27,986 nt of DNA from Rubrobacter sp. GTDB lineage: Bacteria > Actinomycetota > Rubrobacteria > Rubrobacterales > Rubrobacteraceae. The position numbers were made by a program, and so were the translations under genes. The notes below the pieces were generated by a model. It made no database searches, was not told the DNA's origin, and saw only the letters and a list, made by a program, of their open reading frames with translations. This document shows positions 1 through 7,733 of this stretch, piece by piece; the first letter of the stretch is position 1; every line of letters begins with the position of its first letter. The stretch covers positions 1 to 27,986 of the forward strand of contig JADDPV010000243.1 in NCBI GenBank assembly GCA_016781705.1, written 5' to 3'.

Positions 1-162
1 GCTAGACGTCGGCGTTCTTCCGGAGACGAAAGGGGAGGGGTTCCGCCGTCGCCCGGCCCCCGCGTCCTACCATCCTTCTGGTGCGGAAGATCCCTTCGCT
101 TTTCGTGCGCGCGGGGTGTATCGTGACACCGGACAGGCTGGAGGTTAGCCCAAGGCGAACCG

Positions 163-190
163 TGAAACCTATCCGGCAGGCGAGCGTATA
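163..190 (+). promoter_or_regulatory. ECF (SigW-type) promoter of the sigma/anti-sigma operon
   Basis: TGAAAC at 163-168 and CGTATA at 185-190 are separated by exactly 16 nt. This matches the consensus known for Bacillus subtilis SigW promoters. Its place directly before an ECF sigma gene implies positive autoregulation. The expected +1 (about 197-198) is only 4-5 nt before the ATG at 202, so the transcript would be almost leaderless. I see no gene in bases 1-162; the window probably begins in an intergenic region. Confidence 0.8.
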
Positions 191-201
191 AACTTGTTGG
201 T

Positions 202-837
202 ATGGAACACGCGGCGACCAACGTGACCGTAGGCGGATGGCGGGAGAAGGTCAGGCGCCTCTCCGTCGCCCGCGCGCGGCTGTCGGACAACGATCTCGTG
301 GAGCGCGCCCGATCGGGCGACGTGCGATCCTACGAGGAGCTCGTCAAGCGTTACGAGCGGCTGGTGGGGCGTGTGATCTACCCTTACGCCGGACGCGAGG
401 TCGCCGTCGAGGACCTGAGCCAGGAGACCTTCCTCAGGGCCTACGACCGCCTCGACACCTTCAACCCCGAGTACCGCTTCAAGACGTGGCTGCTCGCGAT
501 CGCCAACAACCTCGGCATAGACACCCTGCGGCGCCGCCGCGACGTAGTCGAGTTCAACCCGGAGGTACACGCCCCCCTGACACGCGGGCCCGAGTCGAGC
601 GCCGCCGACTCCGAGCGTGCGAGGAGCGTACGGGACGCCGTTCTGACGCTGCCCGAGACCTACAGCGTCCCGCTCGTCTTGCGATACGCGGAGGGCCTCA
701 CCTACGCGGAGATCGCGGAAATTTTGAGTATAAGCGTGCCGGCCCTCAAGAGCCGACTCTTTCGCGCGCGCAACATGCTCGCCGGCAAGCTCGAGGATGA
801 GGGACCGGATGGGGACCTCGGGAGGAGTGGCGGATGA
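202..837 (+). CDS. ECF-type RNA polymerase sigma factor
   Basis: This 211-residue protein is a group IV sigma-70 factor, which directs RNA polymerase to a small stress regulon. Region 2 spans about residues 43-112 and contains EDLSQETFLRAY and FKTWLLAIANN. Region 4 spans about 143-195 and includes LTYAEIAEILSISVPALKSRL, a helix-turn-helix for the -35 element. Length and architecture are normal for the family. The first 28 residues are a basic extension. ATG 202 is favoured because it lies just after the promoter, but it lacks a ribosome site; GTG 223 is an alternative. The stop overlaps the next gene's start as ATGA, so sigma and anti-sigma are translationally coupled. The SigW-like promoter suggests an envelope-stress role, which is an inference. 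Confidence 0.95.
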   Translation: MEHAATNVTVGGWREKVRRLSVARARLSDNDLVERARSGDVRSYEELVKRYERLVGRVIYPYAGREVAVEDLSQETFLRAYDRLDTFNPEYRFKTWLLAIANNLGIDTLRRRRDVVEFNPEVHAPLTRGPESSAADSERARSVRDAVLTLPETYSVPLVLRYAEGLTYAEIAEILSISVPALKSRLFRARNMLAGKLEDEGPDGDLGRSGG

Positions 838-1400
838 GCCTCGAGGGGAGCTCCGGGGAGCCCGGCTTCGGGCCGTGCGGCTCGCCGTATGGCCCGCCGT
901 GCGATCACGAGCGCGTCTTCGAGCTCGCCGACGGGGGCCTCGAACCCGAGGAGGCCCGGGAGGTCCGGCGGCACGTGGAACTGTGTTCCCCCTGCCGGGA
1001 TCTCTACGAGCGCGAGGTGCACCTCAACTCCTACCTCCGCTCCGATGACTTCTCCGGGGGGCGTATGGTGTCGTGCTCGGTGCACCGGGGCGTGGCGATG
1101 GCGCTCCCGACCCGCTCACCCGTGGCCAGGTTGCTCTGGGCCGCGCTCGCCGGGGCCCTGTTGCTTCTGGCGCTCGCTTACCTGGAGCTCAACGACACGG
1201 AGCCCGTGATGCTGGCGATGAGCATGCTCGCCGCCTGCTGGGGCCTCGTCTCCGGCTCGGCGGACGTGGTGCGCGCGGTCCTCGCCGCCGCCGGCCCCAC
1301 CATCCTCCTCGTGCTGGCCCTGGGCGCTCTGGCTGACCTCCTCATCGCGCTCGTCTTCGTCTCCGCGAGCCGGGGACGCCGGCGGGCGAGAGAGGCATGA
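834..1400 (+). CDS. Zinc-finger membrane anti-sigma factor
   Basis: The 188-residue product has the zinc-binding anti-sigma (ZAS) signature HxxxCxxC at residues 47-54 (HVELCSPC). An upstream Cys23 or His25 is a candidate fourth ligand. The cytoplasmic N-terminal domain is followed by hydrophobic stretches at about residues 97-118, 123-140 and 146-177, consistent with three or more membrane helices. Such proteins hold their partner ECF sigma factor at the membrane until proteolysis or a conformational change frees it. The start overlaps the sigma stop as ATGA, and its own stop overlaps the next start the same way. It is unusual in having several helices, where the single-pass RsiW type has one. 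The C-terminus is a basic RGRRRAREA tail. Confidence 0.9.
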   Translation: MSLEGSSGEPGFGPCGSPYGPPCDHERVFELADGGLEPEEAREVRRHVELCSPCRDLYEREVHLNSYLRSDDFSGGRMVSCSVHRGVAMALPTRSPVARLLWAALAGALLLLALAYLELNDTEPVMLAMSMLAACWGLVSGSADVVRAVLAAAGPTILLVLALGALADLLIALVFVSASRGRRRAREA

Positions 1401-2422
1401 CGGCTCTCAGGGCGTCGTCTTTCCCGGGGAAGACGACGCCCTTCGTGTTGCTCCCGGTGGTCCTCCTGCTCACTCTCGTGCCCGCTCTCCTCGCGCCCGC
1501 CCACGCCCAGGCCCTCGAAAAGAAGGCTATGGGCGACGTGACGGTAGAGAAGGGCGAGACCGTCGAGGAGGTTCGCACCGGCTGGGGAGACGTGCGCGTC
1601 GAGGGCGAGGTCGAGGCAGACGTTAGCTCAGGCTTCGGAAACGTAGAGGTGAACGGTCCCGTTGGCGGCGACGTGGAGGCGGGCTTCGGCGACGTTTACG
1701 TGGACTCTCGCGTAGAGGGCGACGTAAAGGTGGGCCACGGGAACGTGGAGTTGGGTGCCAACGCCGAGGTGATCGGAGACATCGCGCGGGGCAGCGGCAG
1801 GCTGGACCGGGAGCCCGAGTCCATCGTGAGGGGGCAAGAGGCCGCCGGGATGGCCTCTGACTTCGACGAAGATTCTCCTCTGGCGGCCTTCTCCGGCGTC
1901 GTCGGGTGGGGCGTCATGGCGCTGGGTCTCGCGGCCGCCGCCATTCTGCTGGCCGTCGTCGCGCCCGGGCCTTTGAGGGCGTCGGCCCGGAGCCTGGAGA
2001 GAGCGCCTGGGAGGGCGCTGCTCGTGGGGGTGAGCTCCTTCCCGGCGATGGTCGTCGTCTCCGTCCTGCTCGCCTTCACCGGCGTGGGGCTGCTGCTGAT
2101 CCCGCTCGCCTGGCCCGCCTACCTGGCGCTCGTCCTCTTCGGGACGCTCGTCGCCGCCTACTTCCTCGGGAGGAAGGTCGTGCTCGCCACCGGCCACTAC
2201 CGGGCGGGCGACGCCCTGGCCGCCGTCGTGGGGGCTCTCCTCGTCTCGGCGGCGTACCATGTACCCTTCCTCGGCGGTCTCCTCCTCGCCACCCTCGCCG
2301 CTCTGGGCACCGGCGCTACCATCTTTGCTTTCCTATCGCGCAGGAGGGGGCGCTCGCACGCCCCCCATCCCACCTACGCCTCCTACGAGGAATACCTCGC
2401 TGCCCGGCGCGATACCCCGTAG
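1397..2422 (+). CDS. Secreted/membrane protein with 17-residue bactofilin-like repeats
   Basis: This 341-residue protein starts with a Sec-type signal peptide (hydrophobic residues 16-34, likely cleavage after AHA at 35-37). A repetitive region at residues 62-131 follows, in which units begin GWGDV, GFGNV, GFGDV and GHGNV, spaced 17 residues apart for the first three and about 19 for the last. Alternating Val/Asp/Glu suggests a short beta-solenoid, as in bactofilins (polymer-forming cytoskeletal proteins). About four hydrophobic segments follow from about residue 165 to 310, then a basic, Tyr-rich tail. It is the third gene of the ECF operon (ATGA overlap), so it is probably a regulated envelope effector or part of the sensing apparatus. 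The bactofilin-like assignment rests on pattern only. Confidence 0.75.
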   Translation: MTALRASSFPGKTTPFVLLPVVLLLTLVPALLAPAHAQALEKKAMGDVTVEKGETVEEVRTGWGDVRVEGEVEADVSSGFGNVEVNGPVGGDVEAGFGDVYVDSRVEGDVKVGHGNVELGANAEVIGDIARGSGRLDREPESIVRGQEAAGMASDFDEDSPLAAFSGVVGWGVMALGLAAAAILLAVVAPGPLRASARSLERAPGRALLVGVSSFPAMVVVSVLLAFTGVGLLLIPLAWPAYLALVLFGTLVAAYFLGRKVVLATGHYRAGDALAAVVGALLVSAAYHVPFLGGLLLATLAALGTGATIFAFLSRRRGRSHAPHPTYASYEEYLAARRDTP

Positions 2423-2453
2423 GCCGACCGGCCAAAACAGAGCGGCGCCCTTG

Positions 2454-2483
2454 TTGCACCGCGGTGAAAAGTGCCCTTATACT
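2454..2483 (+). promoter_or_regulatory. Sigma-A type promoter of the dpp operon
   Basis: TTGCAC (2454-2459) and TATACT (2478-2483) are separated by 18 nt. The predicted start near 2490 gives a leader of about 110 nt before GTG 2600. The leader contains an imperfect hairpin (GGGCTC at 2502-2507 with GAGCCC at 2524-2529) and a possible 19-codon reading frame (2511-2570). Confidence 0.7.
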
Positions 2484-2510
2484 GGCCGCGAGGCGTATAG
2501 CGGGCTCACC

Positions 2511-2570
2511 ATGCAGCGCGGGCGAGCCCTTACGTGTGGTAGCGACCGGGTCTCAAGGCGGCGCCCATGA
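2511..2570 (+). other. Possible 19-codon upstream ORF in the dpp leader
   Basis: ATG at 2511 opens a 19-codon frame ending in TGA at 2568-2570. That stop overlaps an in-frame dppA ATG (2567) as ATGA. It lies about 20 nt after the predicted transcript start and has no clear ribosome site. It could be chance in GC-rich DNA; it is listed because it may affect where dppA begins. Confidence 0.2.
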
Positions 2571-2599
2571 AGATGGGCCACCTGGGGAGAGGAGGGCTC

Positions 2600-4240
2600 G
2601 TGAATGCCGGAAAAGCAGGAGCCACCAAAGGCGCGTCGGCCGGCGTGAGGCGGATCAGCCGCCGCGACTTCCTGAAGGTCGGCGGCGCCGGAATCGCGGG
2701 CGCTGCGCTGCTGGGCGTCGCGGGCTGCGGCGGCGGTGGAGGAGGAGGCGGCGGAGGTGGCGGCAACACCCTGATCGTCGGCTACGACCAGGAGCCTGGC
2801 ATACTCAACCGCTTCCTCGCGAGCGGGACCGCGCTCGCGGTCACCAGCGTAACGGCCGGTATCCTCCAGCCGGTGCTCGACATAACGCCGGACCTCGGCT
2901 ACGCGCCGCTGTTGTGCGACGGCGAGCCCCGGGTCGCGAGCGAGGACCCGCAGGTGATCGAGTACACGTTCAAGGAGGGTCTGACCTTCTCCGATGGCGA
3001 GCCCTTGACCAGCGCGGACGCCCGTTACACCTACGAGCAGATCATCAACCCCGACAACGAGATCGCCAGCCGCATCGGCTGGGAGGACATCGAGGACTTC
3101 GAGACGCCGGACGAGCGGACGGTCAGGATGACCTTCGCGAGGCCCTACGCGCCCTGGCGGGATCTGCTGGGACCCAACTACCCGATCTTGCCCAGACACG
3201 TCTACGAGGGGCAGGACTTCAACACGGCGCTCAACAACGAGGTCGTGGGCAGTGGCCCGTTCAAGTTCAGGGAGTGGCGGAAGGGCCAGAGCCTGACCAT
3301 CGAGCGCAACGACAACTACTGGGGCGAGCGCCCCGCGCTGGACGCGGTTACCTTCCGGTTCATCCCGGACTCCAATACGCTCATCGCCTCGCTGGAGTCG
3401 GGCGAGGCGCAGTTCATCTACCCGCCGCCGGACATCGGCCTTTTGGAGCGGCTGGAGGGCATAGACGGCTCTCAGGTGCTGTACAAGGCCGGCGTCGTCT
3501 GGGAGCACATAGCCTTCAACCTGGCCGAAGTAGACAACCTCGCGCTCAGGCAGGCGATAGCCTACGGCATCAACCGCCAGCAGATCGTGGACGAACTGTT
3601 GCAGGGGATAGTCAACCCCTTGCAGAGCTGGGTGGTGCCGGAGCAGGAGCCTTTCTACACCCCGGCGTGGGAGCGGTACTCCTACGATCCGGATCGCGCG
3701 CGGGAGCTGGCGCGGCAGGCCGAGTCCGAGGGGGCGAACCTCACGGTGCGCTTCTCCACCACCGCCGACAACCGGCTCAGGGAGACGCTGCAGGAGGTGG
3801 TCCAGCAGCAGCTCGGCGACGTCGGCATCACCATCGAGATAGAGAACACCGATTCGGACACCTTCTTCGCCGAGTGGACGGTGGACGGCAACTTCCAGAT
3901 GGGCGAGTGGGCCTGGCTCGCCACCCCCGACCCCTCGCAGACGATCCTTTTCAGCCAGGACCAGATCCCGACCGAGGATAACCCGAGCGGACAGAACTAC
4001 TACCGCTACGAGAACGAGGAGGTCACGGACCTGCTCGTGCAGTCCGACCGGACCCTCGACGAGGCGCAGCGAGCCGATCTCTTCCGGTGGATCCAGGAGC
4101 AGATGGCCGAGGACCTGCCGCTCCTTCCCATGTACCAACGGCCGGAATACTATGCCTTCTCGGAGAGCCTGCAGGGCCCCGACGTCAATCCGAGCCTGGC
4201 GAGCCCGTTCTGGAACGTGGGTACGTGGAGGTTCGCCTAG
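2600..4240 (+). CDS. dppA: Dipeptide/oligopeptide ABC transporter substrate-binding lipoprotein (Tat-exported)
   Basis: A family 5 extracellular solute-binding protein (SBP_bac_5) of 546 residues that captures peptides outside the membrane for the DppBC permease. Numbering from GTG 2600, a twin-arginine motif SRRDFLK (20-26), a hydrophobic stretch and the lipobox VAGC (40-43) show a Tat-exported lipoprotein. A run of 12 glycines after Cys43 forms a flexible linker. Family features include FSDGEPLTSADA in the N-terminal lobe and a GSGPF motif. GTG 2600 is chosen because GGAGAGGAGG (2586-2595) sits 4 nt upstream; ATG 2567 is in frame but lacks a ribosome site. It is the first gene of the operon. 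Substrate specificity (dipeptide or oligopeptide) cannot be told. Confidence 0.93.
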   Translation: MNAGKAGATKGASAGVRRISRRDFLKVGGAGIAGAALLGVAGCGGGGGGGGGGGGNTLIVGYDQEPGILNRFLASGTALAVTSVTAGILQPVLDITPDLGYAPLLCDGEPRVASEDPQVIEYTFKEGLTFSDGEPLTSADARYTYEQIINPDNEIASRIGWEDIEDFETPDERTVRMTFARPYAPWRDLLGPNYPILPRHVYEGQDFNTALNNEVVGSGPFKFREWRKGQSLTIERNDNYWGERPALDAVTFRFIPDSNTLIASLESGEAQFIYPPPDIGLLERLEGIDGSQVLYKAGVVWEHIAFNLAEVDNLALRQAIAYGINRQQIVDELLQGIVNPLQSWVVPEQEPFYTPAWERYSYDPDRARELARQAESEGANLTVRFSTTADNRLRETLQEVVQQQLGDVGITIEIENTDSDTFFAEWTVDGNFQMGEWAWLATPDPSQTILFSQDQIPTEDNPSGQNYYRYENEEVTDLLVQSDRTLDEAQRADLFRWIQEQMAEDLPLLPMYQRPEYYAFSESLQGPDVNPSLASPFWNVGTWRFA

Positions 4241-4284
4241 AGAGGAATCCCCGTCGTGACCCGGAGATCGGGGGTGTCTGGAGT

Positions 4285-5247
4285 TTGATCGCCTACATCG
4301 TCAGGAAGCTGCTCTTCGGCCTGGTGATACTGTTCTTCTCCAGCATCGTCATCTTCGGGTTGGTTGCCCTCGGGCCGGACCCGTTGACGCAGCTCAGGCA
4401 AACCCCGAACATCCGGGGCGAGGACATCGAGCGGATAGAGAGGGCGTACGGGCTGGACAAGTCGCTCCCGGTACAGTACGCCATCTGGGCGAGCGGGATG
4501 TTGCGGGGCGATTTCGGCGAGAGCTTCCAGCAGAGGGCGCCAGTCGCGGGGATTATCGCGCCGAGGATAGGGCCCACCGCTCTGCTCATGGGCGCTTCCC
4601 TGATAGTGAGCGTCATGATCGCCGTGCCCTTCGGCATCTATTCGGCGATCAAGAAGTACAGCATTCTGGACAACGCCGGCACGTTCCTCTCCTTCTTGGG
4701 CTTCTCCATGCCTATCTTCTGGCTGGCGCTCATCTTGCAACTCGTCTTCGGTATCTACCTGACGAGCTGGGCAGGGGTTCGCGTCTTCTACGTCTCCGGG
4801 ATGAGCAGCGGGGCGGGCGGCTTCGTGGACCTTCTGCAGCACCTCACCCTCCCTGTCATAGCTCTCGCGACGATCCAGGTCGCCGAGTTCAACCGGTTCC
4901 AGCGCGGCGCCATGCTGGAGGTGCTCTCGTCGGATTACCTGCGGACGGCCCGCGCCAAGGGCCTGAGCCGGCGGACGGTCTACCTGAAGCACGCGTTGCG
5001 CAACGCCTTGCTCCCCACGGTCACCCTGGTGGCTTTGAGTATGGGGACCGCTTTCGGCGGGGCTATCATCACGGAGACCGTGTTCGCCTGGCCGGGGTTG
5101 GGGTTATTGCTCGCCGACTCGCTCTTCACGGCGGACTACAACGTCGTCCGGGCGCTGTTGATGATCGGGGTGGCGCTCGTGATCTTCTTCAACCTGGTGG
5201 CGGACATCGCGTACTCGCTCGTGGATCCGCGGGTGACCTACGAGTAG
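4285..5247 (+). CDS. dppB: Peptide ABC transporter permease, DppB type
   Basis: An inner-membrane permease of about 320 residues with six predicted helices. It opens with IAYIVRKLLFG, typical of DppB/OppB, then an extracytoplasmic loop rich in charged residues. The EAA coupling motif that contacts the ATPases is DYLRTARAKGL with its following basic segment. It pairs with the DppC-like protein next door. Two starts compete: TTG 4285, which fits family length and has GGGGGTG about 9 nt upstream, and GTG 4225, which would overlap dppA by 16 nt and add 20 residues. I prefer TTG 4285. Confidence 0.9.
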   Translation: MIAYIVRKLLFGLVILFFSSIVIFGLVALGPDPLTQLRQTPNIRGEDIERIERAYGLDKSLPVQYAIWASGMLRGDFGESFQQRAPVAGIIAPRIGPTALLMGASLIVSVMIAVPFGIYSAIKKYSILDNAGTFLSFLGFSMPIFWLALILQLVFGIYLTSWAGVRVFYVSGMSSGAGGFVDLLQHLTLPVIALATIQVAEFNRFQRGAMLEVLSSDYLRTARAKGLSRRTVYLKHALRNALLPTVTLVALSMGTAFGGAIITETVFAWPGLGLLLADSLFTADYNVVRALLMIGVALVIFFNLVADIAYSLVDPRVTYE

Positions 5248-5263
5248 GGCGTAGGGAGACCTG

Positions 5264-6202
5264 ATGGTGGAGCAGCGCGGAGACCCGGGCCCGGCGTTCC
5301 AGGGCGACGGCGATGTCCAGTCTCCCGAGGCCGCGGGCGAGGAGTACGGCAAGGTCGAGGGGCGCACGCAGCGCGAGATCATCTGGCGCCGCTTCAAGCG
5401 TCACCGGCTGGCGATGGCCGGCGGCGTGGTCCTGATCCTGCTGTACGTCGCCGCGATTGCGACCCCCTGGGCGGCGCCTTACGAATACGACGAGATAGAT
5501 TTCGCGGCCTTCAACCAGGCGCCGAGCATCGAGCACCCGATGGGCACAGACCGCCTGGGGCGTGACGAGATGACCCGGGTCTTGTACGGTGGGCGGGTTT
5601 CCTTGCTGGTGGGGCTGGGGGTTGGCGTCTTCTCTACCCTGATCGGCACCGCCGTCGGGATCTTCTCCGGATACTACGGGAGGCTCGTGGACGTGGGGAT
5701 GATGGGGTTCGTGGACTTCCTGCTGACCCTGCCCCACGTCGCGCTGCTCCTGGTGCTGGGGAAGCTGTTCAAGCTCACGCCGATCACCATAACCGCCGTC
5801 ATAGTGCTGCTGCTGTGGCCCAGGATGGCCCGGCTGGTGCGCGGGCAGGTGCTCGCCGTGCGCAACCAGGAGTACGTGCAGGCCGCCAAAGCCATCGGGG
5901 TGCCCGACCGCAAGATCATGGTACGTCACATCCTTCCAAACGTGATCGGGGTCGTGGTGGTCGAGGCGACGCTCATCGTGGCCCTGGCGATCATCCTGGA
6001 GAGCGCCGCCTCCTACCTGGGCCTCGGCATCCAGCCACCGACGCCCTCCTGGGGCAACATGCTCACGGACGCCCGCGACACGATGACCCAGCAGCCGTGG
6101 CTTACCTACTTCCCGGGGCTGATGATCGTCATCACCGCCCTGTGCGTGAACTTCCTGGGCGACGGCCTGCGCGACGCCCTCGACCCGAAGGCGGTAGAGT
6201 AG
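5264..6202 (+). CDS. dppC: Peptide ABC transporter permease, DppC type
   Basis: The second membrane subunit, 312 residues, with an N-terminal cytoplasmic stretch of about 45 residues before the first helix (MAGGVVLILLYVAAIATPW). The periplasmic-side motif HPMGTDRLGRDEMTRVLYG is the classic OppC/DppC signature. The EAA loop is EYVQAAKAIGV. ATG 5264 has GGGAG about 6 nt upstream and lies 16 nt after the dppB stop. Normally the ATPase genes follow at once; here a 511-nt segment with a broken toxin-antitoxin module lies between. Confidence 0.93.
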   Translation: MVEQRGDPGPAFQGDGDVQSPEAAGEEYGKVEGRTQREIIWRRFKRHRLAMAGGVVLILLYVAAIATPWAAPYEYDEIDFAAFNQAPSIEHPMGTDRLGRDEMTRVLYGGRVSLLVGLGVGVFSTLIGTAVGIFSGYYGRLVDVGMMGFVDFLLTLPHVALLLVLGKLFKLTPITITAVIVLLLWPRMARLVRGQVLAVRNQEYVQAAKAIGVPDRKIMVRHILPNVIGVVVVEATLIVALAIILESAASYLGLGIQPPTPSWGNMLTDARDTMTQQPWLTYFPGLMIVITALCVNFLGDGLRDALDPKAVE

Positions 6203-6287
6203 GTGACATGGAACGCGAGGTCGCAAGAGATCAGGAGGGCGGCTTGGCCCCCGCTCCGCGCCGGATGAGGAGGGCGAGCGCGTCGGC

Positions 6288-6446
6288 GTGATCCTGGAAA
6301 TAAGAGAGCACGAGGCGCTGCTGGAGGAGCTGGAGAAAGTTAGGACCTACGATGAGGCAAGAGCCGCGCTGAAGCGTGGGGAGAACGAGCCCATACCCTT
6401 CGGCGAAGCAATGCGGGAGATCGACGAGGGCCGAGTTGAAGGGTGA
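6288..6446 (+). pseudogene. Phd/RelB-type antitoxin remnant
   Basis: This frame reads as the C-terminal part of a small Phd/YefM-like antitoxin. From 6264 it reads DEEGERVGVILEIREHEALL, and it ends near PIPFGEAMREIDEGRVEG. The charged C-terminal segment is typical of the part that wraps the toxin. The only usable start in frame is GTG 6288 (52 residues), which cuts off the conserved EGER segment. The frame stays open upstream only to a TGA at 6204 with no start, so the N-terminus has probably been lost by frameshift or deletion. Its stop overlaps the toxin start as GTGA (6443-6446), the usual antitoxin-toxin coupling. A functional short antitoxin cannot be excluded. Confidence 0.6.
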
Positions 6447-6706
6447 GCTACGGTATCTCTATCAGCCAGCGGGCTCAGAAGCAGATGAGCAGTTTGTCTG
6501 CGTAAGCTCGGCGGCGGGTCAGAAGATACGTGCGGGATCTGGCCCAGACTCCGAGCCCTGTGGGTATCCGAAAGCTGCGGAAACGAGAGGGTTGGCGCAT
6601 ACGGACCATCGAATATCGGGTTCTCTACGAGATAGACGACGACCGGTGCGCCGTCGAGGTTTCGAACGTCGCCCACGGCAGAGAGGCCTACGGTCGAGAA
6701 GGACGG
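6443..6706 (+). pseudogene. RelE/ParE-family toxin with an in-frame stop
   Basis: Beginning at GTG 6443, the frame encodes VSYGISISQRAQKQMSSLSA, then TAA at 6503-6505, then continues in the same frame with ARRRVRRYVRDLAQTPSPVG and later WRIRTIEYRVLYEIDDD. This is the layout of RelE-superfamily mRNA interferases: an N-terminal helix pair, IRKLRKREGWRIR, the YRVLYEID strand, and a C-terminal VAHGREAY. Read through, it is about 88 residues, the right length. The stop replaces one codon (CAA, AAA or GAA would restore it). The frame also runs on past the expected end to 6784, overlapping dppD, so the native stop seems lost as well. It is probably inactive. An internal GTG at 6530 could only make a truncated product. 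Confidence 0.7.
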
Positions 6707-6713
6707 TCTGATC

Positions 6714-7733
6714 ATGGCGATGCTCGAGGTGAACAACCTGAAAACGCACTTCAGGACCCAGGACGGGGTCGTGAAGGCGGTTGACGGCGTCACTTTCTCG
6801 CTGGAGCCCGGGGAGACTTTGGGGATCGTCGGGGAGTCGGGGAGCGGCAAGAGCGTGACGGCGCTCTCGATCATGCAGCTCAACCCGAAGCCGCCGGTGG
6901 AGCACCCGGAGGGCGAGATACTCTTCGAGGGACAGGACCTCCTGAAGACCTCCGAGTCGCGGATGCAAAAGGTCCGGGGCAACGACATCGCCATGATCTT
7001 CCAGGACCCGATGACGAGCCTCAACCCGGTCTTCACCGTCGGGAATCAGATCCGCGAAGCCATCCGCATCCACCAGAACGTCTCCAAAGACGAAGCCCAA
7101 AAAAGGACTATCCAGGTCCTCCGGGACGTGGGCATCGCCAACCCCGAGCAGAGGGTCAAGGAGTACCCGCACCAGTACTCCGGCGGGATGCGCCAGCGCG
7201 CCATGATCGCGATGGGCCTGGCGTGCAACCCGAAGGTGCTCATTGCCGACGAGCCGACGACGGCGCTCGACGTGACGATTCAGGCCCAGATCCTGGAACT
7301 GATGGTGGACCTGCAGGAGAAGTACGGCACCGCGATCATCATGATCACGCACGCCCTCGGGGTGATCGCACAGATGGCCGACGAGGTGATGGTGATGTAC
7401 GCTGGGCGCGCCGTCGAGCAGGGCCTGACCGAGGAGGTCTTCTACGACCCGCTGATGCCCTACAGTTGGTCCCTCTTGCGCTCGATACCTCGTTTGGACA
7501 CGGCGGGGGAGGTGAGGCTGTTGCCCATAGAGGGGACGCCGCCGTCCCTGATCTTCCTGCCCAAAGGCTGCAACTTCAACCCGCGCTGCCCGTTCGTCAA
7601 GGGCGAGTGCTACGAGATAGACCCGAGCCTGGAGGAGAAGAAGCCGGATCATACCGCCGCCTGCATCCTCCCCGTCGAAGAGCTGGAGAACCGCAAGCGC
7701 CGGGTGGACGAGGAGCTGGGGGTGAAGAGATGA
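6714..7733 (+). CDS. dppD: Peptide ABC transporter ATPase, DppD type
   Basis: A 339-residue cytoplasmic ATPase of the OppD/DppD family. Walker A is GESGSGKS (residues 40-47), followed by the Q-loop FQDPMTSLNP, signature YSGGMRQR and Walker B VLIADEP. The switch histidine lies in ITHALG, where most relatives have THDLG, so the residue after the histidine is Ala. The C-terminal oligopeptide-ABC extension has cysteines in GCNFNPRCPF and GECYEI, which in this family can hold an iron-sulfur cluster. ATG 6714 follows a purine-rich site (GAAGGACGG). It is separated from dppC by the decayed toxin-antitoxin segment but overlaps dppF by ATGA. Confidence 0.95.
   Translation: MAMLEVNNLKTHFRTQDGVVKAVDGVTFSLEPGETLGIVGESGSGKSVTALSIMQLNPKPPVEHPEGEILFEGQDLLKTSESRMQKVRGNDIAMIFQDPMTSLNPVFTVGNQIREAIRIHQNVSKDEAQKRTIQVLRDVGIANPEQRVKEYPHQYSGGMRQRAMIAMGLACNPKVLIADEPTTALDVTIQAQILELMVDLQEKYGTAIIMITHALGVIAQMADEVMVMYAGRAVEQGLTEEVFYDPLMPYSWSLLRSIPRLDTAGEVRLLPIEGTPPSLIFLPKGCNFNPRCPFVKGECYEIDPSLEEKKPDHTAACILPVEELENRKRRVDEELGVKR

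Noticed and set aside
1..162. A gene fragment at the left edge
   Set aside because: No frame in either direction has recognisable protein sequence or a convincing start; treated as intergenic.
2477..4138. Long minus-strand open frame opposite dppA (553 codons)
   Set aside because: It is the antisense shadow of a clear solute-binding protein gene; high GC gives long shadow frames throughout this window.
5189..6226. Minus-strand open frame of 345 codons opposite dppC
   Set aside because: Low-complexity, His/Gln/Arg-rich translation with no family motif; antisense shadow.
6530..6784. An intact small gene starting at GTG 6530
   Set aside because: It is the back half of a RelE-like toxin, cut by the TAA at 6503 and overlapping dppD by about 70 nt.
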